A stretch of 7,335 nt of DNA, from contig CAMYWZ010000056.1 in NCBI GenBank assembly GCA_947302945.1, positions 1 through 7,335 of the forward strand. The letters are read 5' to 3'. The notes below the pieces were generated by a model. That model saw only the letters and a list, made by a program, of their open reading frames with translations. It was not told the origin of the DNA and did no database searches. The DNA comes from an uncultured Bacillota bacterium (lineage in GTDB: Bacteria; Bacillota; Clostridia; Peptostreptococcales; Anaerovoracaceae). This document shows, in pieces, positions 1 to 5,908 of the stretch (its first letter is position 1; the number at the start of each line of letters is the position of its first letter). The position numbers and the translations under genes are program-made.

Positions 1-92
1 CGCCGTTCTACGTCTTCCTGAGAGTGTTTTACTGGGCTAAGTACGTAAGAAGGATACTCATAGCGCGGAATAATAAGCGGGGACAGAAATGA
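1..92 (+). CDS. C-terminal end of an unidentified protein (5' truncated)
   Basis: Reading from base 3, the frame is open for 29 codons and stops with TGA at 90-92. The visible tail starts PFYVFLRVFYWAKYVRRIL and ends with a basic ARNNKRGQK. It is an aromatic and hydrophobic stretch followed by a positively charged end. Such tails are common at the C-termini of GT2 glycosyltransferases and of some membrane proteins in polysaccharide clusters, but 29 residues are too few to assign a family. The stop codon overlaps the ATG of the next gene in an ATGA junction, the same arrangement as the next three junctions, which supports it being a real operon member. The other two forward frames stop within the first 40 bases. 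Function is unknown; a glycosyltransferase is only a guess from context. Confidence 0.6.
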   Translation, partial: PFYVFLRVFYWAKYVRRILIARNNKRGQK

Positions 93-1192
93 AAAAGATA
101 CTGGTTTTTATCAACAGCATGTCTGCGCCCGGCGGGATCGAGAGGATCGTATCCCATCTGATATATATCTGGAAGGATAAATACGACATCACGCTCCTCG
201 TAAAGGACGAAGCGGACAGCTCCTTCTACGTGCTTCCTGACAACGTCCGCAGCGTAAGCCTGGAGCAGCCGTTAAAACTCGACATGAAGGACCGCAGACA
301 GCGTATAAAAGCGGTTTACGGCAACGTGCTTAAGAGCCATTCAAAACTGAAACGGTTCTTAAAGCAGCAGGACTTTGATTATATATACACTACCACTCCT
401 CTTAATTCCCTTGAGGTGTATGCTGCATCCCCGGGGCTTAAGAACAGGCTCGTCATCAGCGAACACGCATCTGCGTTTGCGGTGAACAGAGTGTATATGG
501 CAATAAAAAAGTTCCTGTATCCCAAAGCTCTTTGCATCTCCGTCCCCAACAAAACGGACTGCAAGGTGTATGAGGGCTGGGGCTGCAGAACGATGTACAT
601 ACCGCATCTGTTCACTTTCCCGGCCGAGTCAAAGAATGCGCTGGATACGAAGATAGCCCTGAACGTAGGGCGGCTCACCGCGGACAAGCGTCAGGCGGAT
701 CTCATAAGGATCTGGAACAGGGTCCCGGACAAAAACGGCTGGCAGCTTTGGATAGTCGGAACCGGGGAAGAAGAGGACGCGCTGAAGAGCCTCATCGATG
801 AACTGGGGCTGAAAGAAAGCGTCAGGCTAATAGGCTACACCAGCGACATCTCCCAGATGTACAAAAAGGCCTCGCTGTTTCTGTTTTCCTCCTGGATGGA
901 GGGCTTTGGCATGGTGCTTTTAGAGTCGATGGCATTCGGCGTGCCGTGCATCTCCTACGATTGTCCCAGCGGCCCGCGTGACGTCGTCAGGGACGGCGAA
1001 AACGGATATCTGATAAAAAACGACGATCAGGAAGCCTTCGCGGCAGCCGTGGATAAAGCGGTCCACATGCCGGCCGAAGAACTCAGGAAGCTCGGAGACG
1101 GGGCTTTCAGGACCGTCCTTGAATGGGACAACGACGCTATCGCAAGGCAGTGGGACGAACTGTTTTCATTAAGAGAGACAAACGAGCAATGA
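89..1192 (+). CDS. GT4-family glycosyltransferase (GT-B fold)
   Basis: This 367-residue protein has the length and two-domain layout of retaining GT4 (RfaB/PglA-like) transferases, which move a sugar from a nucleotide donor to a lipid-linked or growing glycan at the cytoplasmic face of the membrane. The N-terminal domain opens with a beta strand and the glycine-rich acceptor loop GGIER (residues 15-19); SEH at 124-126 is also typical. The C-terminal donor domain begins near 188 with NVGRL (192-196), followed by the basic K200/R201, WIVGTGEE (221-228) and the family signature E-x7-E at E271 and E279 (EGFGMVLLE), then GVPCISYDCPSGPRDVV. The start at 89 sits in the stop codon of the preceding gene, with a modest GGGGA at 79-83 as ribosome site. 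No signal peptide or membrane segment is evident. Donor and acceptor sugars cannot be read from the sequence. Arginine codons here are mostly AGG (9 of 20 by hand count), unlike rmlB downstream. Confidence 0.93.
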   Translation: MKKILVFINSMSAPGGIERIVSHLIYIWKDKYDITLLVKDEADSSFYVLPDNVRSVSLEQPLKLDMKDRRQRIKAVYGNVLKSHSKLKRFLKQQDFDYIYTTTPLNSLEVYAASPGLKNRLVISEHASAFAVNRVYMAIKKFLYPKALCISVPNKTDCKVYEGWGCRTMYIPHLFTFPAESKNALDTKIALNVGRLTADKRQADLIRIWNRVPDKNGWQLWIVGTGEEEDALKSLIDELGLKESVRLIGYTSDISQMYKKASLFLFSSWMEGFGMVLLESMAFGVPCISYDCPSGPRDVVRDGENGYLIKNDDQEAFAAAVDKAVHMPAEELRKLGDGAFRTVLEWDNDAIARQWDELFSLRETNEQ

Positions 1193-2328
1193 AGATCATA
1201 GCATTTTATCTGCCGCAGTTTCATCAGATCCCCGAAAACGATGAGTGGTGGGGAGAAGGCTTTACGGAGTGGACTAACCTGAAGGCTGCAAAGCCCTTGT
1301 TCGAGGGTCATCAGCAGCCCATAGTTCCTTTGAACAAGAACTACTACGATCTTCTCGACAACGATACGATCAGGTGGCAGACAGACCTCGCAAAAGAATA
1401 CGGCGTGTACGGTTTCTGCTTCTATCACTACTGGTTCGACGGACACATGCTTCTCCAAAAACCCATGGAGAACATGCTGCGCGACGAGACTCTGAACATC
1501 CCGTACTGCGTGTGCTGGGCCAACGAGAACTGGACCAACGCCTGGAAGGCGGACGGAAACGTCAGGACTCTCATACAGCAGACCTACGGCAAAGAAGACG
1601 AATGGAGGCGGCACTTCGAATACCTGCTCCCGTTTTTCAAGGATAAGAACTACATCCTTGAAGACAATAAACCGTTCTTCGTCATTTACCGTCCGGAGAT
1701 CATACCGTGCCTCAACGACATGCTGGACTGCTGGGACGCCCTAGCGAAAGAGAACGGTTTTGACGGAATGGTCTTTGCGTATCAGCAGCAGTCGTACCAC
1801 ATTCTCGAGGGCCGTGACGAAAGCCGCTTCAAGTACAATATCGAATACCAGCCGTCCTACGCCAGATACGACCTCAGGAACAATCAGACCGACAGGAACG
1901 CGCTCCTTGCGTTCCGCTTCAGGACCGCGGTCAGGAAGGCGGTCTATAAGATAGACGAGAAGATAGGCACCAATATCTCGGCAAGGCTCACCAGAAACAC
2001 TTTGCACTTCGAGGACTATGACGAGCTTTGCGAGCAGATCGTCAGCAGGAAGCCGGACAGCGAAAAAGCCATCCCCGGAATGTTCGTGGGATGGGACAAT
2101 ACTCCCCGCAGAGGAAAGACCGGGACTGTGTGCCTCGGCTCGACTCCGGAGAAATTCGGCAAATACCTTAAGCTCCAGGTCGAAAACGCGGAGAAAAACT
2201 ACCATAAGGACATGATATTCATCTTTGCCTGGAACGAGTGGGCCGAAGGCGGCTATCTCGAACCGGACGAACGCAATAAATATGCTTATCTCGAGGCAAT
2301 CAGACAGGTTATAAAGGGTGACAAATGA
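1189..2328 (+). CDS. WbsX-like glycan protein (GH99-like TIM-barrel family)
   Basis: The start is the ATG at 1189, giving 379 residues. An in-frame ATG at 1123 would add 22 residues, but it lies deep inside the GT4 gene and the added residues look like frame noise. The 1189 start overlaps the previous stop as ATGA, and the protein then opens directly with the family's first strand. Landmarks of the WbsX family (often called glycosyltransferase WbsX, with a glycoside hydrolase 99-like fold) are FYLPQFH (6-12), WWGEGFTEW (20-28), FCFYHYWFDG (76-85), CWANENWT (109-116), PFFVIYRP (162-169), GWDNTPRRG (301-309) and the C-terminal FAWNEWAEGGYLEPD (346-360). Members are common in O-antigen and capsule clusters, often as fusions to transferases; this one stands alone. 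No signal peptide or membrane segment is seen, so it appears cytoplasmic. The biochemical role of the family is poorly settled. Transfer and glycan hydrolysis/trimming are both possible, and E350/E353 sit where GH99 enzymes carry their glutamate pair. Confidence 0.9.
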   Translation: MKIIAFYLPQFHQIPENDEWWGEGFTEWTNLKAAKPLFEGHQQPIVPLNKNYYDLLDNDTIRWQTDLAKEYGVYGFCFYHYWFDGHMLLQKPMENMLRDETLNIPYCVCWANENWTNAWKADGNVRTLIQQTYGKEDEWRRHFEYLLPFFKDKNYILEDNKPFFVIYRPEIIPCLNDMLDCWDALAKENGFDGMVFAYQQQSYHILEGRDESRFKYNIEYQPSYARYDLRNNQTDRNALLAFRFRTAVRKAVYKIDEKIGTNISARLTRNTLHFEDYDELCEQIVSRKPDSEKAIPGMFVGWDNTPRRGKTGTVCLGSTPEKFGKYLKLQVENAEKNYHKDMIFIFAWNEWAEGGYLEPDERNKYAYLEAIRQVIKGDK

Positions 2329-3152
2329 AGATACTCGTTACAGGAGCAAATGGATACTTGGGACAGGGGATAGTCAGCGCCCTTCTTGACGACGGCGCGG
2401 AAGTCGTTGCCGCGGACAGAAAAACAGACCGTGTCGACGGGCGCGCGCAGGCGTTTGAATGCGACCTGTATTCAATCGAAGATCCGTATCATTATTTCGG
2501 CTGCCCGGACGCGCTGCTTCACCTGGCGTGGAGGGACGGGTTCATACACTACTCGGACGCCCACATAGACGATCTGCCGCTTCACTACGCGTTCCTGCAG
2601 TCTTTTGCGAATTCGGACGTGAAAAAGATCGCTGCCATGGGCTCCATGCACGAGATAGGCTTCTTTGAGGGAAGCATAAAGGAGGATACGCCCTGCAGGC
2701 CGGTAACGCCTTACGGTATAAGCAAGAACGCTCTGCGCCAGCTCGCTGAGATGCTGTGCTCGCAGAACGGTAAGGTGTTCCAGTGGCTCAGAGGTTTTTA
2801 CATAGTCGGAAACAGCAGATACGGTTCATCCGTCTTCTCGAAGCTCACAGCTGCCGAGCTCGAGGGGAAGGCAGAGTTCCCCTTCACGATGGGGCAGAAC
2901 CAGTTTGATTTCATAGATTACGATGAGTTCTGCAGACGCTCCGCAAGGGCAGTGGAGCAGGACGAGGTGTGCGGCATAATCAATATCTGCTCAGGTCATC
3001 CCGAAAAGCTCGCGGACAGGGCAGAGCGCTTCATAAAGGAAAACGGATACAGCATCAGGCTCAAATACGGCGCTTTCCCGGACCGTCCCTACGATTCGAA
3101 AGCCGTCTGGGGCGACAGCAGCAAGATCGACGCCATCATGAGGAGCAAATGA
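2325..3152 (+). CDS. NAD(P)-dependent epimerase/dehydratase-type SDR (sugar-nucleotide modifying)
   Basis: This 275-residue extended short-chain dehydrogenase has an N-terminal Rossmann fold with GANGYLG (7-13), an acidic residue D31 near the end of the second strand, and LLHLAWRDG (64-72). The expected catalytic set is present: S107 in MGSMHEIG, then Y130 and K134 in PYGISK (Tyr-x3-Lys). INICSGHPEKL (219-229) and RPYDSKAVWGDSSKI (254-268) match the substrate-domain style of NDP-hexose 4-epimerases and 4-ketoreductases. At 275 residues it is somewhat shorter than the usual 300-340, with a compact C-terminal domain. It starts by ATGA overlap with the WbsX gene, and AAGGGTGA at 2314-2321 can serve as ribosome site. 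Context suggests it makes an activated deoxy- or epimerised sugar for the same glycan. It could use the RmlB product dTDP-4-keto-6-deoxyglucose, giving for example a 6-deoxytalose- or fucose-type sugar, but substrate and direction cannot be read from the sequence. Confidence 0.86.
   Translation: MKILVTGANGYLGQGIVSALLDDGAEVVAADRKTDRVDGRAQAFECDLYSIEDPYHYFGCPDALLHLAWRDGFIHYSDAHIDDLPLHYAFLQSFANSDVKKIAAMGSMHEIGFFEGSIKEDTPCRPVTPYGISKNALRQLAEMLCSQNGKVFQWLRGFYIVGNSRYGSSVFSKLTAAELEGKAEFPFTMGQNQFDFIDYDEFCRRSARAVEQDEVCGIINICSGHPEKLADRAERFIKENGYSIRLKYGAFPDRPYDSKAVWGDSSKIDAIMRSK
3140..3145 (+). promoter_or_regulatory. Ribosome binding site for the Wzy_C gene (decides its start)
   Basis: GAGGAG lies three bases before the ATG at 3149 and inside the last codons of the SDR gene. 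The spacing is short but the match is good. Together with the ATGA overlap it supports 3149 over the in-frame upstream ATG at 2969, which would overlap the SDR gene by 184 bases and add 60 low-complexity, Arg/Gln-rich residues typical of an out-of-frame reading. Confidence 0.6.
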
Positions 3153-4960
3153 GAACTTCAGTCAGTGTATTCATAGACTTGCAGGAAGAAAAGAAGGATG
3201 CGAAGGATCTTATCGCTTCGGTGCTCCCGCAGCTTGCCGAAAACGATGAGTTCCTGATCTGCGGCGCAGGCGCGGTGCAGGCGGCGGAGGGCTTCGAGGA
3301 CAGCAGGATAAAGCTGCCGAAAGACCGGCCCTGCTGTTTTTCCGATGCGGCAAAGCAGTGCCAAAACGATACTGTGTTCTTCGGCGATCCGGGTCTGCAG
3401 GATATGTACACGTTCACGGATACCGTTTCCGGAAAGACGCTGCACATCCCCGAAACGCTTGTTCAGCAAAGGATAAGCGGGAAGAAAGACGTGAAGAAAG
3501 CTTCGTCTGCGGCAGGGTTCGGCGCCAGGCGCAGGCTGCTCTGCGAATATGAAGCGCTTGAAGACGCGTATTATACAGGCGGAAAAATAAGCGGCGCAAA
3601 GGCGTCCGCGGAAAAAATAAAAAAGGCGGCCTGGCTTCTGATGCTGGTCTTTTTCACGGACGTCTGCATCTTCGGAGGCGGAAGGATAGTCGATTTCGGC
3701 TACGTCAGCTTCAGGATGATAGTGTTCGCGGCTGCGTTCATATTGAGTCTTCCTCTCGTGTTCAGGAACAGGAAGAGGCTGGCCGGCAGCTCCTTTGTCG
3801 TGATCACAGTCGCCTTCGGCGCCGTGATGGTGATATGGTCTGTGTATGGCTGGATAAACGGCAATCCGCCGGAAAACATAAGGTCTGACATAACCAGCTG
3901 CCTCACGCTGGCGCTGCTTCCCGGACTTCTCTGCGTGGCGGACGATAAAACAAAGGCGGTAAGGCTTGCGGACGTGGTCTTCTACTCCTCCCTGGTCCTT
4001 GCCTTTGCGGTCATAATACTGCAGTTTGCTCTGCCGCACGGAGACAGCCAGGCTAAAATAAGCCTCGACAGCTACCTGAACAGTTCTCAGGTCGGAGGAT
4101 TCGTGGCGCTGCAGACAGGTACCTACAGGGTTTATTTCAGGTCGGGCATATTCACGCAGGCGGCCATGATGATAGGTATATGGAAGTTCTGGCAGGCCGA
4201 TGCGCTGAAAAAGAAGATCCTGTTCATAATTTTTGAAGGAGTCCTGATCTATAGCTGGATCGTTTCGTATACGAGAGGGTTCTGGCTCGGGCTTGCCGTT
4301 TCGGTAGTCTTCGTCGTGCTGTGGCAGCCCGGTGTGGTCTGGAAATGCCTGAAGTTTGCCCTTTGCTCCCTGCTTGTGACAGCTGTGATCACGGGCCTGT
4401 CATGGATCAACGAGGGCGCTCCGAACGTGCCGAAAGAGGTGTACAACAGATTCGTGATCACTGTTGAACAGAGCGGAGTTTCAGAAAACCCCGCTGAACA
4501 GAGCGAAGATCCGGACCAGAAAGGGATGTACAGCTCGAACGACATTGCCGCGCAGAACATAAGGAACCTTACTAAAGAAAAACAGCTGGAATACATACGC
4601 CGCTATCCGGTATTCGGAAGGGGCGTGGGAGCCTACCTGGAAGGACTCAGAGAAGAATCGGCAGTGGAGTACACCTACCTTGATGTGCTCATGAAGCTCG
4701 GCATCGTCGGAGCGGTCTTCTTCGCGCTCGCGTTCTTCGTGTTCCTGGGGAAGGCATTCATACACAGGGTGTTCAGGCCGAGATCAGACGCGGAGCGCAG
4801 TTTCTACACGCTCAGCACGTTCATCATGGCGGGTTATATAGGGATCGCGGTCACGAGCATCACGAATCCGTTCCTGATATCGCCCCTTGGCATAAGCGCT
4901 CTGCTTGTGACGGAAGCCGCGGTTTATAACTGTAGAATACTGGAGAAAAAAGCTGTATAA
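3149..4960 (+). CDS. Wzy_C-type O-antigen polymerase/ligase-like membrane protein with N-terminal GT2-like remnant
   Basis: With the start at 3149 the protein has 603 residues. Residues 1 to about 160 are soluble. From about 161 there are roughly 11-12 hydrophobic segments (near 161-177, 188-206, 213-235, 248-263, 274-294, a weak one at 334-348, 356-373, 377-394, 399-420, 513-534, 553-572 and 577-594), with a large hydrophilic loop at about 421-510. The Wzy_C signature is visible: SYTRGFWLGL (373-382, Arg376) before the loop, RRYPVFGRGVGAY (484-496) near its end, and EYTYLDVLMKLGIVG (507-521) leading into the next helix. Such GT-C proteins act at the outer face of the cytoplasmic membrane, joining lipid-linked repeat units or transferring the finished glycan. 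The His of WaaL ligases (HN-x-x-L type motif) is replaced by Glu507 here, which fits a polymerase better than a lipid A ligase. The N-terminal part resembles a degenerate GT2 domain (see findings). Sure of the family, unsure of polymerase versus ligase. Confidence 0.87.
   Translation: MRTSVSVFIDLQEEKKDAKDLIASVLPQLAENDEFLICGAGAVQAAEGFEDSRIKLPKDRPCCFSDAAKQCQNDTVFFGDPGLQDMYTFTDTVSGKTLHIPETLVQQRISGKKDVKKASSAAGFGARRRLLCEYEALEDAYYTGGKISGAKASAEKIKKAAWLLMLVFFTDVCIFGGGRIVDFGYVSFRMIVFAAAFILSLPLVFRNRKRLAGSSFVVITVAFGAVMVIWSVYGWINGNPPENIRSDITSCLTLALLPGLLCVADDKTKAVRLADVVFYSSLVLAFAVIILQFALPHGDSQAKISLDSYLNSSQVGGFVALQTGTYRVYFRSGIFTQAAMMIGIWKFWQADALKKKILFIIFEGVLIYSWIVSYTRGFWLGLAVSVVFVVLWQPGVVWKCLKFALCSLLVTAVITGLSWINEGAPNVPKEVYNRFVITVEQSGVSENPAEQSEDPDQKGMYSSNDIAAQNIRNLTKEKQLEYIRRYPVFGRGVGAYLEGLREESAVEYTYLDVLMKLGIVGAVFFALAFFVFLGKAFIHRVFRPRSDAERSFYTLSTFIMAGYIGIAVTSITNPFLISPLGISALLVTEAAVYNCRILEKKAV
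4461..4520 (+). repeat. Imperfect 30-base tandem repeat in the outer loop of the Wzy_C protein
   Basis: TGAACAGAGCG occurs at 4465-4475 and again at 4495-4505, exactly 30 bases (10 codons) apart. Over the full 30-base units (4461-4490 and 4491-4520) 20 positions match by hand count, with most differences in the last third. It encodes the repeated EQS within an acidic segment (residues 438-457: VEQSGVSENPAEQSEDPDQK) of the large extracytoplasmic loop. It keeps the frame and looks like an old in-frame duplication in a variable loop. Confidence 0.5.
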
Positions 4961-4966
4961 TATAAT
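4956..4966 (+). promoter_or_regulatory. Possible -10 region(s) of a promoter for the rml genes
   Basis: TATAATATAAT holds two overlapping perfect TATAAT hexamers, at 4956-4961 and 4961-4966. They straddle the stop codon of the Wzy_C gene, 43-48 bases before the rmlA ATG. A -35 at the 17-base spacing for the first hexamer (TAGAAT at 4933-4938) matches TTGACA at only three positions, and no extended -10 TGn is in register. It could be a weak or activator-dependent promoter, or simply AT-rich spacer. It is the only place in the window where a promoter has room. Confidence 0.35.
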
Positions 4967-4998
4967 TTACGATACTGTTTTGATGCGTTATCGCTTTT

Positions 4999-5004
4999 GA
5001 GAGG
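4999..5004 (+). promoter_or_regulatory. Ribosome binding site of rmlA (decides its start)
   Basis: GAGAGG lies four bases before the ATG at 5009. A TTG at 4997 is also in frame and would add the residues M-R-G-T, but it overlaps this ribosome site, and the canonical RmlA N-terminus (MKGIILAGG) begins exactly at the ATG, so 5009 is preferred. Confidence 0.65.
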
Positions 5005-5008
5005 TACT

Positions 5009-5896
5009 ATGAAAGGAATCATCCTTGCAGGCGGAGCCGGGACCAGGCTTTATCCGCTGACTATGGTAACGAGCAAGCAGCTGCTGCCCGTATACGACAA
5101 ACCAATGATCTACTACCCGCTGAGCACTCTGATGCTCGCCGGGATCAGGGAGATACTCATCATCAGCACGCCGGAGGACACTCCGCGCTTCGAGCACCTT
5201 CTGGGGGACGGCAACCAGTTCGGCGTCGAGCTTTCCTACAAGGTGCAGCCCAGTCCGGACGGGCTGGCCCAGGCATTCATCCTCGGGCGCGAGTTCATAG
5301 GCGACGATGCCTGCGCCATGATACTGGGAGACAACATCTTCTACGGCAACGGCTTCGGCAGGATACTCAGAGCCGCCGTGGTGAACGCGGAAGAAGTCCG
5401 CAGGGCGACAGTGTTCGGATACTACGTTCCCGATCCGGAGCGCTTCGGTGTGGTAGCCTTCGACGAAAACGGCAAGGCCACCAGCATAGAGGAAAAGCCC
5501 AAACAGCCCAAGAGCAACTACGCCGTCACCGGCCTGTACTTCTACCCCAAGGGCGTAAGCGACAGGGCCGATCAGGTAAAGCCCTCCGCAAGAGGAGAGC
5601 TGGAGATCACCACCCTCAACGAGATGTATCTAAGCGACGGCACTCTGGACGTGCAGCTTCTGGGGCGCGGCTTCGCGTGGCTGGATACAGGCACCATGGA
5701 CAGCCTGGTCGACGCCGCCGATTTCGTCAGGATGGTGGAAAAGCGCCAGGGCATAACCATTTCAGCGCCGGAAGAGATAGCGTTCATCAATGAATGGATA
5801 GACAAAGACACCCTCATGAAGTCCGCAAAGCGTTACGGGAAGAGCCCCTACGGCAGCCATCTGAAGGCTGTGGCGGAAGGAAAAGTAAAGTATTGA
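5009..5896 (+). CDS. rmlA: Glucose-1-phosphate thymidylyltransferase RmlA
   Basis: RmlA joins glucose-1-phosphate and dTTP to give dTDP-glucose and pyrophosphate, the first step of dTDP-L-rhamnose synthesis in the cytoplasm. The 295-residue product matches the family length (about 290-300). It shows the nucleotide-binding loop [11 protein letters not shown] (6-16), [16 protein letters not shown] (22-37), the sugar/base contact PSPDGLAQA (81-89), the metal-site LGDN with D108, EEKP (161-164), YAVTGLYFY (171-179), LEITTLN (198-204) and WLDTGT (224-229, D226). All expected motifs are intact, so it should be active; the family is usually tetrameric and feedback-inhibited by dTDP-rhamnose. It follows a 48-base gap after the Wzy_C gene and precedes rmlB by 12 bases. 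Arginine codon use (6 AGG, 6 CGC, 2 AGA, 1 CGT by hand count) lies between that of the upstream transferase genes and rmlB. Confidence 0.97.
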   Translation: MKGIILAGGAGTRLYPLTMVTSKQLLPVYDKPMIYYPLSTLMLAGIREILIISTPEDTPRFEHLLGDGNQFGVELSYKVQPSPDGLAQAFILGREFIGDDACAMILGDNIFYGNGFGRILRAAVVNAEEVRRATVFGYYVPDPERFGVVAFDENGKATSIEEKPKQPKSNYAVTGLYFYPKGVSDRADQVKPSARGELEITTLNEMYLSDGTLDVQLLGRGFAWLDTGTMDSLVDAADFVRMVEKRQGITISAPEEIAFINEWIDKDTLMKSAKRYGKSPYGSHLKAVAEGKVKY

Positions 5897-5897
5897 C

Positions 5898-5902
5898 GGA
5901 GG
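5898..5902 (+). promoter_or_regulatory. Ribosome binding site of rmlB
   Basis: GGAGG, in the 12-base gap between the rmlA stop and the rmlB ATG, is six bases before the start at 5909. It is the strongest ribosome site in the window and supports both the start choice and co-transcription with rmlA. Confidence 0.75.
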
Positions 5903-5908
5903 ACATCA

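Noticed and set aside
1123..1188. Upstream in-frame ATG for the WbsX gene
   Set aside because: It would overlap the GT4 gene by 70 bases and add 22 residues outside the family. The ATG at 1189 fits the operon's ATGA pattern and the family N-terminus.
1027..1614. A 195-codon open frame on the minus strand across the GT4/WbsX junction
   Set aside because: It covers the conserved GT4 C-terminus and WbsX N-terminus on the + strand, has no domain and no convincing ribosome site.
1374..1646. A 90-codon + strand open frame inside the WbsX gene
   Set aside because: It is out of frame with the conserved WbsX motifs and is Arg-rich noise.
2969..3148. Upstream in-frame ATG for the Wzy_C gene
   Set aside because: The extra 60 residues are out-of-frame translation of the SDR gene (Arg/Gln/His-rich); the ATG at 3149 has GAGGAG before it.
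3158..4039. A 293-codon open frame on the minus strand inside the Wzy_C gene
   Set aside because: It is rich in His, Arg and Gln with no recognisable domain, while the + strand carries clear membrane segments over the same bases.
4985..4998. GCG-TTAT-CGC followed by TTTT, considered as a terminator before rmlA
   Set aside because: The stem is only three base pairs and the T run only four bases; it also abuts the rmlA ribosome site. Not a credible intrinsic terminator.
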